This document shows, one piece after another, positions 48,618 to 57,121 of a DNA stretch of 64,000 nt. Source of the DNA: Alphaproteobacteria bacterium. GTDB lineage: Bacteria; Pseudomonadota; Alphaproteobacteria; Sphingomonadales; Sphingomonadaceae. Location: assembly GCA_003241875.1 (NCBI GenBank), contig QBLU01000002.1, positions 62,001 through 126,000 on the forward strand. Direction: 5' to 3'. The position numbers and the translations under genes are program-made. Numbering within the stretch: position 1 is the stretch's first letter; the number at the start of each line of letters is the position of its first letter. The notes beneath the pieces are model-generated. The model searched no databases, was not told the origin of the DNA, and saw nothing but the letters and a program-made list of their open reading frames with translations.

Positions 48618-50102
48618 TCAATAGTTGTAGGCGCGTTCGCCATGTTCGGTGATGTCGAGGCCTTCGCGCTCGGCTTCGACGCTCGGGCGCATCCCGATGG
48701 TCTTGTCGACGATGAAGAACAGGACGGCCGAGCCGATGCCGGACCAGGCGAGCGTGATCAGCACGGCCTTGGCCTGGATCAGCAGCTGGGTCGCAGCGCC
48801 GGGGTAGACGAAGCTGATCGTGCCCGGGTTGCTGATGTAATCGGCGATGCCCTGGCCGCCGAGCGCCGGGTCGACGAGGATGCCGGTCGCCAGCGCGCCG
48901 ATTATGCCGCCGACGCAGTGGACACCGAAGACATCGAGCGCATCGTCATAGCCGAACTTGTTCTTGATGGTGGTGCAGAAGAAGAAGCACACCGGCGAGG
49001 CAACAAGGCCGAGCACGATGGAGCCCATCGGGCCGGCAAAGCCCGATGCCGGGGTGACGGCGACGAGGCCGGCGACGGCCCCGGTTACCGCACCGAGCAG
49101 CGACGGCTTGCCCTTGGCGATCTGCTCGACGATGACCCAGGACACGGCGGCCGCGGCGGTGGCGACGAAGGTGTTGATGAAGGCGACCGCGGTGACGCCG
49201 TTCGATTCGAGGTTGGAGCCGGCGTTGAAGCCGAACCAGCCCACCCACAGCAGGGCCGCGCCGATCATGGTCATGGTCAGCGAGTGCGGCGGCATCGATT
49301 CCTTGCCATAGCCGGTGCGCTTGCCGAGCATGATGCAGCCGACCAGGCCGGCAATGCCCGCATTGATGTGGACGACGGTGCCGCCGGCGAAATCGAGCGC
49401 CCCCAGGGCGAAGATATAGCCGGCGGCGCCATTGGCCGCGTCGAGGGCAGCCTGGCCCTTGAGACCGGCGGCGACAAAGGCATCGGGGCCATCCCAGAAC
49501 CAGACCATATGGGCGATCGGGAAGTAGATTACCGTCAGCCAGAGGACGACGAACACCATCAGCCCGCTGAACTTGATGCGTTCGGCGAACGACCCGATGA
49601 ACAGCGCCGGCGTGATGCAGGCAAAGGTCATCTGGAAGGCGATATAGACATATTCGGGAATGTAGACGCCGGTCGAGAAGGTGGCGGCGAGCGTGGTCGC
49701 ATCGACACCCATCAGCAGCGCCTTGCCGAAGCCGCCGACGAACGGCGAGCCGCCTGTGAAGGCCATCGAATAGCCGTAGGTGACCCACAGCAGCGAGGCG
49801 ACCGCGACGATCATGAAGACCTGTGTCAGCACGCTGAGCATGTTCTTGGTGCGCACCAGGCCGCCGTAGAACAGCGCCAGGCCGGGGACCGACATCATCA
49901 GCACCAGCGCCGTGGCGGTGAGCATCCAGGCGGTGTCACCCTTGTCCGGCACCGGCGCTGCAGGCGCGGCGGCGGCAACGGCGGGCGCGGCGTCGGCGAC
50001 AGCGGTCGCGACAGCCGCGGCTTCCTGGGCAAAGGCCGGTGCCGCGGCGAACAGGGCGGCGAAGGCCACCCCCTTGCCGAGCGTCTTCAAGTCGAAGTTC
50101 AT
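48618..50102 (-). CDS. amtB: Ammonium transporter AmtB
   Basis: The 494-aa inner membrane channel has a cleavable-type N-terminal signal (GVAFAALFAAAPAFA), as in many Gram-negative Amt proteins, then eleven hydrophobic segments. DTAWMLTATALVLMMSVPGLALFYGGLVR starts the first helix; LDFAGGTVVHINAGIAGLVG carries the first pore His, FGVHCVGGIIGALATGILV the second. DAANGAAGYIFALG precedes the signature. Start at MNFDLK (50102), 17 bases behind glnK, whose product would gate it. Confidence 0.95.
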   Translation of the reverse strand: MNFDLKTLGKGVAFAALFAAAPAFAQEAAAVATAVADAAPAVAAAAPAAPVPDKGDTAWMLTATALVLMMSVPGLALFYGGLVRTKNMLSVLTQVFMIVAVASLLWVTYGYSMAFTGGSPFVGGFGKALLMGVDATTLAATFSTGVYIPEYVYIAFQMTFACITPALFIGSFAERIKFSGLMVFVVLWLTVIYFPIAHMVWFWDGPDAFVAAGLKGQAALDAANGAAGYIFALGALDFAGGTVVHINAGIAGLVGCIMLGKRTGYGKESMPPHSLTMTMIGAALLWVGWFGFNAGSNLESNGVTAVAFINTFVATAAAAVSWVIVEQIAKGKPSLLGAVTGAVAGLVAVTPASGFAGPMGSIVLGLVASPVCFFFCTTIKNKFGYDDALDVFGVHCVGGIIGALATGILVDPALGGQGIADYISNPGTISFVYPGAATQLLIQAKAVLITLAWSGIGSAVLFFIVDKTIGMRPSVEAEREGLDITEHGERAYNY

Positions 50103-50119
50103 ATATCCCCCTCCGGTCA

Positions 50120-50458
50120 TCAGAGTGCGGTTTCGTTGGTTTCGCCGGTGCGGATGCGCACCGCCTGACCGATTTCGGCAACGAAGATCTTGCCGTCACC
50201 GATCGATCCGGTGTGCGCGGCCTGCTGGATGGTCTCGACCACCTTGGCGCATTCGGCATCGTCGACGACGACTTCGATCTTGATCTTGGGTACCATGTTC
50301 GTGGTGTATTCGGCACCGCGATAGATTTCGGTCTGGCCCTTCTGGCGCCCGAAACCCTTGACCTCGCTAACGGTCATCCCCTGCACGCCGGCGGCGGACA
50401 GCGCCTCGCGCACATCGTCGAGCTTGAACGGCTTGATGACTGCAATGACGAGTTTCAT
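50120..50458 (-). CDS. glnK: Nitrogen regulatory protein P-II (GlnK type)
   Basis: The 112-aa protein senses 2-oxoglutarate, ATP and ADP and regulates AmtB. KLVIAVIKPFKLDDVREAL opens the chain; the T-loop reads GQTEIYRGAEYTTNMVPKIKIE with the uridylylation Tyr in RGAEY; TGSIGDGKIFV is the C-terminal PII signature. It starts at MKLVIAV (50458). Linkage to amtB and the sigma-54-type promoter upstream are typical of glnK rather than glnB. Confidence 0.97.
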   Translation of the reverse strand: MKLVIAVIKPFKLDDVREALSAAGVQGMTVSEVKGFGRQKGQTEIYRGAEYTTNMVPKIKIEVVVDDAECAKVVETIQQAAHTGSIGDGKIFVAEIGQAVRIRTGETNETAL

Positions 50459-50499
50459 GGCCCCTCCCTGACGCGACCAGCCGCGTTCAGGTTTGTCCA

Positions 50500-50515
50500 T
50501 GCATGGATCGTGCCA
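50500..50515 (-). promoter_or_regulatory. Sigma-54-type promoter of glnK-amtB
   Basis: On the minus strand TGGCACGATCCATGCA matches the sigma-54 consensus TGGCACG-N4-TTGCA with one mismatch, and keeps the ten-base GG-to-GC spacing. It would start RNA about 30 bases before the glnK ATG. NtrC control under nitrogen limitation is the likely meaning. Confidence 0.75.
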
Positions 50516-50634
50516 GTTCCTCACAACATCGTCACGAAGGGGTTACCGGCCGTTAACACCTCGGCCGTTGCCCGATTCGGCGGCAGGTCGGGCGCGGCGG
50601 CGCGTTTTTTGTGCAGGTGCGAAGGCGGCGGCGA

Positions 50635-51429
50635 TCAGCCGAGCTGTTCGATACGGTGCCAATTGTCCCGGATCGCGGCAGCGCCCAGCGCGATCAGTTC
50701 GTCGGCCCGCGTGAAATTGCGCACGTCGATGTGGCCGATGGCCGGGGCGATCTCGATATCGGGCGGATCGAGTGCCAGGCTTTGGCGGGCGATATGCGCC
50801 ATCAGCAGCGAGAGCCCGGCACGCCCGACGCGAAACGGCGTCATCAGCCGCTTGTCCAGCGGCAGGCCGATAGCGGCCCGGCGCAGATAATCGCCCTGCA
50901 GGTTGACTGCCAGCACCGGCGCCTTGGACAACGCCCGCACGGCGCGCACCGGCACCGGCGCCAGCACGCCGCCGTCGACGAGGATACGGCCATCCGATCG
51001 CACCGGCGGGAACACGCCGGGGATGGCGATGGAGGCGCGCACCGCCTCGACGATCGGCCCCCGGGTGATGGAGACTTCCTCGCCGGCGACCAGGTCGGCA
51101 GCGACGATCGCCACGGGCAGGAACAGATGCTCGAGCTGGCCATGCCCGAAATGCAGCCGCAGCTGCCTGTCGACGGCGCGGCCGCCGAGGATCGAGCCAC
51201 GCCGCGGATCGATGTCGATGAAACCCATCATGCGGCGCGCGTTGACCGACCGGGCGATGATCTCCAGCACGTTGACGCGGTCGGCACCCAGGCACACCGC
51301 CGCCACCGCGCCGATCGACGTGCCGCTGACGGCGTCGATCCGGACGCCACGGGCCTTGAGTTCGTGGAGGATGCCGATATGGGCCCAGCCCAGCCCGGCG
51401 CCGCCGCCCAGCGCCAGTGCCAGCCTCAT
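50635..51429 (-). CDS. Patatin-like phospholipase family protein
   Basis: The 264-aa protein has the patatin catalytic features: RLALALGGGAGLGWAHIGIL (oxyanion Gly loop), VSGTSIGAVAAV (nucleophile Ser in GxSxG) and ILVDGGVLAPVPV (catalytic Asp in DGG). MMGFIDIDPRRGSILGGRAVDRQL resembles RssA/YlbK-like bacterial members. It probably deacylates phospholipid or other acyl esters. It forms a loose minus-strand run with DUF2007 and DUF2784 genes. Confidence 0.92.
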   Translation of the reverse strand: MRLALALGGGAGLGWAHIGILHELKARGVRIDAVSGTSIGAVAAVCLGADRVNVLEIIARSVNARRMMGFIDIDPRRGSILGGRAVDRQLRLHFGHGQLEHLFLPVAIVAADLVAGEEVSITRGPIVEAVRASIAIPGVFPPVRSDGRILVDGGVLAPVPVRAVRALSKAPVLAVNLQGDYLRRAAIGLPLDKRLMTPFRVGRAGLSLLMAHIARQSLALDPPDIEIAPAIGHIDVRNFTRADELIALGAAAIRDNWHRIEQLG

Positions 51430-51445
51430 CGGGTCGCCTGGCGCT

Positions 51446-51655
51446 TCATGGCTCGTCCGTGGCCGCGAGCAGGCTGCGCGCCGCGGCCTCGTCTTCGTCG
51501 AGGACCATCAGCCGCACGCCCGACACGCCGGCACCGAACATCGATGCAACGCCGGCATCGAACAGCACCGCTTCGATGCCGGCGGTTTCCAGCCGCATCC
51601 GCATGATTTCGGCGACAACGGGGTCGAACAGGGTTTCGAGGGTCACGAGGCTCAT
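51446..51655 (-). CDS. DUF2007 family small protein
   Basis: The 69-aa protein fits DUF2007 (signal transducing protein-like): LVTLETLFDPVVAEIMRMRLETAGIEAVLFDAGVASMFG, then GVRLMVLDEDEAAARSLL. It is a small ferredoxin-like fold of unknown role. It overlaps the stop of the DUF2784 gene by four bases and precedes the patatin gene. Confidence 0.88.
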   Translation of the reverse strand: MSLVTLETLFDPVVAEIMRMRLETAGIEAVLFDAGVASMFGAGVSGVRLMVLDEDEAAARSLLAATDEP

Positions 51656-52032
51656 GACGTTCCGATCCTGCGACGGCGCCAGACAAGGCCGTAGACGACG
51701 GCATTCAGCCCGAACAACAGGGCGGCGCCGGCAAGCTGGGTGCGATGGGTCAGCCCCGGCGGATAGATCAGCGGAACCAGGTAGTGATCTACGAAGCCAC
51801 CGTCATAGGTCGGGCCTTGCGCCGCCTCGCGAAGGCGGTTTTCGATCGGGGTCAGCGGGCAGATGCCTCCGACGATCATGATCCCGCCGGCCCAGACCAA
51901 CGCCGGCAGATGCAGCCAGGCGACACGCGGCCAGCGCAGCGCGGCCAGCGATCCGAATACGGCAAACAGGATGAACGCCAGATGCGCCACCACGACCAGG
52001 TCGGCTGCCAGTGCCGGCCCGGGCGCGCTCAT
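51652..52032 (-). CDS. DUF2784 family membrane protein
   Basis: The 126-aa protein has three to four helices: LAADLVVVAHLAFILFAVFGSLAAL, WLHLPALVWAGGIMIVGGICPLTPIENRLR and LAGAALLFGLNAVVYGLVW. The motif ICPLTPIENRLR together with GGFVDHYLVPLIYP is diagnostic of DUF2784. Role unknown. ATG 52032 overlaps the stop of the upstream PNPOx-like gene by four bases. Confidence 0.92.
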   Translation of the reverse strand: MSAPGPALAADLVVVAHLAFILFAVFGSLAALRWPRVAWLHLPALVWAGGIMIVGGICPLTPIENRLREAAQGPTYDGGFVDHYLVPLIYPPGLTHRTQLAGAALLFGLNAVVYGLVWRRRRIGTS

Positions 52033-52580
52033 GTGTAGGGCAGTCGCGTGGGTGAGCGCACCGGCAGGCCGTCGATACTGCGGTCGCGCACCGCGTATTT
52101 TGCCAGTCGCTCGGCGGGTTCTTCCTTGGCATGAAACTTGCGCAACGTCTGGCGCTCGGCCTTCAGCGTCAACTCGGGCACGCCCCAGCCGCACGACGAC
52201 TGGGTGGATTCGACGCCGATGTCGAAGATCTGGCGAACGCCGCGCTCGATACTGAAATGCGCCGCCAATGCCGCCCAATCGACGTCTTGCGGCAGCACGG
52301 CGCGACCCCGGCCATAGATGCGGTAGATCAGCGCCGGCCGGTCGAAGGCGCAGAACATGATGGTGATCCGGCCATCGGCGGCCAGATGGGCGTTGGTCTC
52401 GTTGCCCGAGCCGCCATAGTCGAGATAGGCGACGCGGTCTGGCGCCAGCACGCGGAAACAATCCATGCCCTTGGGGCTGAGGTTGATCCGTGCCTCGGCG
52501 GCCGCGGTGGCGACGAAGAACACCGGCTGGCGCGCCACGAAATCGGCATGGGCATCGGTGATATGGTCGAAGAATTCCAC
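52029..52580 (-). CDS. Pyridoxamine 5'-phosphate oxidase family protein
   Basis: The 183-aa protein has the split-barrel flavin-binding fold: DFVARQPVFFVATAAAEARINLSPKGMDCFRVLAPDRVAYLDYGGSGNETNAHLAADGRITIMFCAFDRPALIYRIYGRGRAV. This subgroup is close to general-stress and F420/flavin-binding reductases, not the vitamin B6 enzyme itself. It starts with GTG 52580. C-terminal half ends in a basic helix. Substrate unknown. Confidence 0.88.
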   Translation of the reverse strand: MEFFDHITDAHADFVARQPVFFVATAAAEARINLSPKGMDCFRVLAPDRVAYLDYGGSGNETNAHLAADGRITIMFCAFDRPALIYRIYGRGRAVLPQDVDWAALAAHFSIERGVRQIFDIGVESTQSSCGWGVPELTLKAERQTLRKFHAKEEPAERLAKYAVRDRSIDGLPVRSPTRLPYT

Positions 52581-52600
52581 AGTCGTCCCCCCGCGCTTCG

Positions 52601-54031
52601 TTACGCCGCGGTGCCGCCGACGGTGAGCCCTTCGATCAGCAACGTCGGCTGGCCGACACCGGCCGGCACGCTCTGGCCGCCCTTGCCGCAGACGCCGACG
52701 CCTTCATCGAGCGCAAAGTCGTTGCCGATGGCGCGCACCCGGGTCAGCACGTCGGGGCCGTTGCCGATCAGCGTCGCGCCCTTGATCGGCGCGCCGAGCT
52801 TGCCGTTCTCGATGCGATAGGCCTCGGTGCAGGAAAACACGAACTTGCCGCTGGTAATGTCGACCTGGCCGCCGCCGAAGCTCTTGGCATAGATGCCCGA
52901 CTTGGCCGATCGCAGGATCTCGCCGGGGTCTTCGGTGCCGTTGGTCATGAAGGTGTTGGTCATCCGCGGCATCGGGGCATGGGCAAAACTCTCCCGACGC
53001 CCGTTGCCGGTCGGTGCGACACCCATCAGCCGGGCGTTGAGCCGGTCCTGCATATAGCCCTTGAGGATGCCGTCTTCGATCAGCACGGTGCGCTCGGTCG
53101 GCGTGCCTTCGTCATCGACGGTCAGGCTGCCGCGGCGGTTCTCGATGCTGCCGTCGTCGACGACGGTGACGCCCTTGGCGGCGACGCGCTCGCCGATGCG
53201 GCCGGAAAAGGCGCTGGTGCCCTTGCGGTTGAAATCGCCCTCAAGGCCGTGGCCGATGGCTTCGTGGAGCAGGATGCCCGGCCAGCCGGGGCCGAGCACG
53301 ACGGTCATTTCCCCCGCCGGCGCCGCGACGGCGTCGAGATTGACCAGCGCATTGGCCAGCGCGATGTCGATGGCGCCGTTCCAGTTCTCGGCGGTGATGA
53401 GCTCGTCATAGAGGTAGCGGCCGCCAAGCCCGTGGAAGCCGGTTTCGCGGCGCCCGTCCTTTTCGGCGACAACCTGGACGTTGAGGCGCACCAGCGGCCG
53501 CACGTCGCGGACGCGGTGGCCATCGGCGCGGATGATCTCCACGACGCTCCAAGACCCGAGCAGGCTTGCCGACACCTGCACGACGCGGGGGTCGCGGGCG
53601 CGGGCGGCGGCGTCGATGGTCTGCATCAGCGCCACCTTGTCGGCAAAGCTGATGCCGTCGAGCGGGTTGGCATCGGTGTAGCGCCGGGCGTTGGTGCGCT
53701 GCGGCGCCAGTGCCATGGTGCCGCCATGGCCGTCGCGGACGACCCGGATAGTATCGGCGGCGCGGGTGATCGCTGCGTCGGACAGTTCGTTGGCATGGGC
53801 AAAGGCCGTCATCTCGCCGGCGACGCCACGCAGGCCAAAGCCCTTTTGCGTGTCGAAGGTCGCGGCCTTCAGCCGGCCATCATCGAACGAGAAGCTCTCG
53901 CTGACGGCATATTGCAGATAGAGCTCGCCATCGTCGCAGCCGTTGAGGGCGTCGGCGACAAGCCGTTCGGTGCGGCCCGGATCGAGCCCGGTGTCGGCGT
54001 AGAAGATGGTGGCGGGGTCGAGATTGCTCAT
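52601..54031 (-). CDS. tldD: Metalloprotease TldD
   Basis: The 476-aa protein is one half of the TldD/TldE (PmbA) protease pair that degrades short unstructured peptides. HEAIGHGLEGDFNRKGTS holds the HExxxH zinc motif; RRGSLTVDDEGTPTERTVLIEDGILKGYMQDRLNARLMG and PRMTNTFMTNGTEDPGEIL are TldD signatures, and CGKGGQSVPAGVGQPTLLIEGLTVGG ends the protein. I start at MSNLDPATIF (54031). tldE/pmbA is not in this window. Confidence 0.96.
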   Translation of the reverse strand: MSNLDPATIFYADTGLDPGRTERLVADALNGCDDGELYLQYAVSESFSFDDGRLKAATFDTQKGFGLRGVAGEMTAFAHANELSDAAITRAADTIRVVRDGHGGTMALAPQRTNARRYTDANPLDGISFADKVALMQTIDAAARARDPRVVQVSASLLGSWSVVEIIRADGHRVRDVRPLVRLNVQVVAEKDGRRETGFHGLGGRYLYDELITAENWNGAIDIALANALVNLDAVAAPAGEMTVVLGPGWPGILLHEAIGHGLEGDFNRKGTSAFSGRIGERVAAKGVTVVDDGSIENRRGSLTVDDEGTPTERTVLIEDGILKGYMQDRLNARLMGVAPTGNGRRESFAHAPMPRMTNTFMTNGTEDPGEILRSAKSGIYAKSFGGGQVDITSGKFVFSCTEAYRIENGKLGAPIKGATLIGNGPDVLTRVRAIGNDFALDEGVGVCGKGGQSVPAGVGQPTLLIEGLTVGGTAA

Positions 54032-54072
54032 GGACAGGATATAGGGCGGCAACAGCAGCAAAGGAACCGGTC

Positions 54073-54534
54073 ATGGCGACACATTTCACGATGACGGCCA
54101 TCGGCCATGTCGATGGTGGTCGCGGTCCGGCCGAAGACGACCGCTGGGGCGGCAGCCGCGCCGCCATCATCCTCGACGGCCTGCCCGACGCGGCGCTGCT
54201 CGGCCTCGACGGCTTTTCGCATTGCGAGGTGATCTTTGTCTTCGACCGCTTGCCCGAAGCCGAGATTACCATCGGCGCCCGCCGTCCACGCGGCAATCCG
54301 GACTGGCCGTTGGTCGGCATCCTCGCCCAGCGCGGCCGCAACCGGCCAAACCGCATCGGCGTATCGATCTGCCGTGTGATCGCGGTGGCCGGCAGCCGGC
54401 TGGAGGTCGAGGGCCTGGATGCCATCGACGGCACCCCGGTGCTCGACATCAAGCCGGTGCTGTCGGGGTTCCTGCCACGCAGCGTGGTGCGAGAGCCCGA
54501 CTGGGCGCGGGCGATCATGGCCGATTACTGGTAG
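54073..54534 (+). CDS. tRNA m6t6A37 methyltransferase TrmO/TsaA family protein
   Basis: The 153-aa protein has the TsaA/YaeB domain: TMTAIGHVDGGRG, GFSHCEVIFVFDRLPE, RRPRGNPDWPLVGILAQRGRNRPNRIGVSICRVIAV and EGLDAIDGTPVLDIKPVL, the last being the family signature. It would use S-adenosylmethionine to methylate t6A37 in tRNA, though some small members have no proven activity. It is divergent from tldD and convergent with the FGE-like gene. Confidence 0.9.
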   Translation: MATHFTMTAIGHVDGGRGPAEDDRWGGSRAAIILDGLPDAALLGLDGFSHCEVIFVFDRLPEAEITIGARRPRGNPDWPLVGILAQRGRNRPNRIGVSICRVIAVAGSRLEVEGLDAIDGTPVLDIKPVLSGFLPRSVVREPDWARAIMADYW

Positions 54535-54553
54535 CGCGGCCCGCCGACCCGTC

Positions 54554-55480
54554 TCAGCCGCGGACGACGCAGCGAAAGCCGATATGGCAGGTGGCGGTAT
54601 CGATGGACTCGGCGTGGCGCGCGGCGGGGCGGTAGCGCTTGCAATAGCTGGGGGCACACAGGAAACTGCCGCCCTTCAGCACCTTCTGCGGAATCGGCGC
54701 CGCCGGATCGAGCCGCCCGGCCGCCGGTCCGCGCGGGTTCCTGGGGATGCAGCAGGCCTTCGCCGGATCGACGAGGTGTTGCGGCGCGAACCAGTCCTGC
54801 GTCCATTCCCAGGTGTTGCCGATCATGTCGTGCAGGCCATAGCCATTGGCCGGATAGCTGCCGACCGGCGCCGTCGCCTCCCAGCCGTCTTCCCTTGAAT
54901 TCTGGTGCGGGAACTTACCCTGCCAGGTGTTGGCCATGTGGCGGCCGCCCGGCCGGAACACGTCGCCCCAGGCATAGGCCTTGCCGTCCAGACCGCCCCG
55001 CGCGGCATACTCGAATTCGGCCTCGGTCGGCAGGTCCTTGCCGACCCAACGGGCATAGGCCAGCGCATCGGCATAGGCGACATGGACCACGGGATGATCA
55101 TCGAGCCCCGCGATGGAGGTTTGCGGCCCATAGGGATGCCGCCACGAAGCGCCGGGTCGCAACTCCCACCATTGTGACCAGTCGCGGGTGTCGACGGCGC
55201 CGCGCGTCCTGCGGAACACCAGACTGCCGGCGAACAGCATCTCCGGCCGCGCGCCGGGGTAGTCGCTGGCGAGCGGCACGGTCTCCGATACAGTGACATG
55301 GCCGGTGGCGGCGACAAAGGCGGCGAACTGCGCATTGGTGACGGCGTGGACATCGATGCGAAAGGCATCGACATCGACCAGATGCGCCGGCGCTTCTTCC
55401 GGATAGGCGTCGTCGGCGCCCATGCGGAACCGCCCGGCGGGGATGTCCACCATCGGGGTCGCCGCAACCGCTGCCGTCAT
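54554..55480 (-). CDS. Formylglycine-generating enzyme family protein (SUMF1-like)
   Basis: The 308-aa protein has the FGE fold: MVDIPAGRFRMGADDAYPEEAPAHLVDVDAFRIDVHAVTNAQFAAFV, LPTEAEFEYAARGGLDGKAYAWGD, GNTWEWTQDWF, and KGGSFLCAPSYCKRYRPAARHAE. Both catalytic Cys of true FGE (SFLC..SYC, copper sites) are present, unlike most FGE-sulfatase relatives. It should oxidise a sulfatase Cys to formylglycine; no sulfatase is nearby. The track ORF of 727 aa runs antisense through the next gene; start 55480 has AGGA at good spacing. Confidence 0.9.
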   Translation of the reverse strand: MTAAVAATPMVDIPAGRFRMGADDAYPEEAPAHLVDVDAFRIDVHAVTNAQFAAFVAATGHVTVSETVPLASDYPGARPEMLFAGSLVFRRTRGAVDTRDWSQWWELRPGASWRHPYGPQTSIAGLDDHPVVHVAYADALAYARWVGKDLPTEAEFEYAARGGLDGKAYAWGDVFRPGGRHMANTWQGKFPHQNSREDGWEATAPVGSYPANGYGLHDMIGNTWEWTQDWFAPQHLVDPAKACCIPRNPRGPAAGRLDPAAPIPQKVLKGGSFLCAPSYCKRYRPAARHAESIDTATCHIGFRCVVRG

Positions 55481-55618
55481 CGTTGCCATCCTGCAACTTT
55501 GCGCCATCCCTGGCGCCGAGGGCAAGCCGCATACCCTCGCATATTGCCAGCTTGGCAAGGCCGGCGCCGTGGCGCAATCGGACAGGGCATTCCACCCGTT
55601 CCAACCAAGGACCCTGCC

Positions 55619-56872
55619 ATGCCCGAAGCCTATATCATCGACGCCGTCCGCACCCCGCGCGGCATCGGCAAGCCCGGCAAGGGCGCGCTGTCGCACCTCC
55701 ACCCGCAGCATCTCGCCGCGACCGTGCTGAAGGCGCTGAAGGACCGCAACAACCTCGACACCGCCACTGTCGACGACATCATCTGGAGCACCAGCACGCA
55801 AAAGGGCAAGCAGGGCGGCGACCTCGGCCGCATGTCGGCGCTGGCGGCAGGCTATGACATCAAGGCCAGCGGCATGACGCTCGACCGGTTCTGCGGTGGC
55901 GGCATCACCAGCGTCAACCTGGCGGCCGCCCAGGTCATGTCGGGGATGGAGGATTGCGTCATCGCCGGCGGCACCGAGATGATGAGCTACACGACGACCA
56001 TGGGCGCCGAGGAATATGCCGCCGGCATCAAGCCGATGGGCATGGGATCGGGCAATCAGGCGCTGCAGAAGATCCACCCGCAGTCGCACCAGGGCGTCTG
56101 CGGCGACGCCATTGCCGCGATGGAGGGCATCAGCCGCGAGGCCGTCGATGCCCTCGGCCTCGAAAGCCAGCGCCGCGCCGACGTCGCCATCAAGGAAGGC
56201 CGCTTCGCCAAGAGCCTCGTCACCGTCTACAACGAGGACGGCAGCGTCGCGCTCGACCATGAGGAGTTCCCGCGGCCACAGACCACCGCCGAGGGCCTCG
56301 CCGGCCTGAAAGCCTCGTTCGATGCCGTCGCCGATGCCTCGATCCAGCCCGATGGCCAGACCTTCCGCCAGTCGATCACCGCCAAATACCCCGATCTCGA
56401 ATTTTCGGGCGTCCATCACGCCGGCAATTCGTCGGGCGTCGTCGATGGCGCCGCTGCCATCCTGATCACGTCCAAGGAATATGCCGACGCCCATGGCCTG
56501 AAGCCGCGGGCCCGCATCGTCGCCACCGCCAACATCGGCGATTGCCCGACGCTGATGCTCAACGCACCCGTCCCGGCCGCCCGCAAGGTGCTCGCCAAGG
56601 CCGGGCTGACCGTCGACGACATCGACCTGTGGGAAATCAACGAGGCGTTCGCCGTGGTCGCCGAAAAGTTCATCCGCGACTTGAAGCTCGATCGCGACAA
56701 GGTCAACGTCAACGGCGGCGCCTGCGCCCTTGGTCACCCGATCGGCGCCACCGGATCGATCCTGATCGGCACCGTGCTCGACGAGCTCGAACGCCGGGGC
56801 CTGAAGCGTGGCCTGGTGACGATGTGCGCCGCCGGCGGCATGGCCCCGGCGATCATCATCGAACGCGTCTGA
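55619..56872 (+). CDS. Acetyl-CoA C-acetyltransferase (thiolase)
   Basis: The 417-aa thiolase has TLDRFCGGGITSVNLAAAQ with the nucleophile Cys, VHHAGNSSGVVDGAAA, DLWEINEAFA, VNVNGGACALGHPIGATGSIL with the catalytic His, and LVTMCAAGGMAPAIIIERV with the second Cys. The IHPQSHQGVCGD and GNQALQK inserts resemble the longer FadI/AtoB-like subgroup. ATG 55619 follows CCAAGGACC. It is unlinked to the other thiolase at 43.4 kb. Confidence 0.95.
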   Translation: MPEAYIIDAVRTPRGIGKPGKGALSHLHPQHLAATVLKALKDRNNLDTATVDDIIWSTSTQKGKQGGDLGRMSALAAGYDIKASGMTLDRFCGGGITSVNLAAAQVMSGMEDCVIAGGTEMMSYTTTMGAEEYAAGIKPMGMGSGNQALQKIHPQSHQGVCGDAIAAMEGISREAVDALGLESQRRADVAIKEGRFAKSLVTVYNEDGSVALDHEEFPRPQTTAEGLAGLKASFDAVADASIQPDGQTFRQSITAKYPDLEFSGVHHAGNSSGVVDGAAAILITSKEYADAHGLKPRARIVATANIGDCPTLMLNAPVPAARKVLAKAGLTVDDIDLWEINEAFAVVAEKFIRDLKLDRDKVNVNGGACALGHPIGATGSILIGTVLDELERRGLKRGLVTMCAAGGMAPAIIIERV

Positions 56873-56890
56873 ACCTTTTCAGCAGGCAAT

Positions 56891-56929
56891 AAAAAAGCCC
56901 CGGCGAACGACAAGTTCGCCGGGGCTTTT
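56891..56929. terminator. Bidirectional intrinsic terminator (thiolase / tRNA-Val)
   Basis: A 16-bp perfect stem, aaaagccccggcgaac/gttcgccggggctttt, closes a five-base loop. It ends in T4 on the plus strand (after the thiolase) and in T6 on the minus strand (after tRNA-Val). Confidence 0.95.
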
Positions 56930-56937
56930 GAATGAAA

Positions 56938-57012
56938 TGGTGGGCACGACAAGGATTGAACTTGTGACCCCTGCGATGTCAACACAGTGCTCTACCACTG
57001 AGCTACGCGCCC
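56938..57012 (-). tRNA. tRNA-Val (GAC)
   Basis: On the minus strand the 75-nt cloverleaf starts GGGCGCGTAGCTCAGTGG and ends GTGCCCACCA. The acceptor stem GGGCGCG/CGTGCCC pairs with one G-U. The anticodon stem CTGTG/CGCAG encloses TTGACAT, anticodon GAC (Val). The T arm GGGGTCACAAGTTCAATCC-type sequence is intact, and the CCA end is encoded. Confidence 0.97.
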
Positions 57013-57023
57013 ACGCCGGGAGG

Positions 57024-57052
57024 CTGTTAGTCGGACCCGGGCGCCGATGCAA
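57024..57052 (-). promoter_or_regulatory. Promoter of tRNA-Val
   Basis: On the minus strand TTGCAT (57047-57052), a 17-base spacer and TAACAG (57024-57029) lie directly upstream of the tRNA 5' end at 57012. Confidence 0.6.
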
Positions 57053-57121
57053 CCCCGATGCGACGTATTTGCGACAACGACGGGCTGGCGAGCCGCTGCC
57101 GGCTCTTCTAACGTCCCTCGC

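Noticed and set aside
48216-50168. 650-aa plus-strand ORF opposite amtB
   Set aside because: High-GC antisense shadow of amtB with Gly/Arg/Asp-rich sequence and no domain; amtB itself is unmistakable.
54554-56737. 727-aa minus ORF joining FGE to an upstream stretch
   Set aside because: The upstream ~400 residues are antisense to the acetyl-CoA acetyltransferase gene. A start with AGGA at 55,480 fits the family.
56938-57012. tRNA-Val as a possible integration (att) site for a mobile element
   Set aside because: No integrase or duplicated tRNA 3' end was seen nearby; genes on both sides are ordinary.
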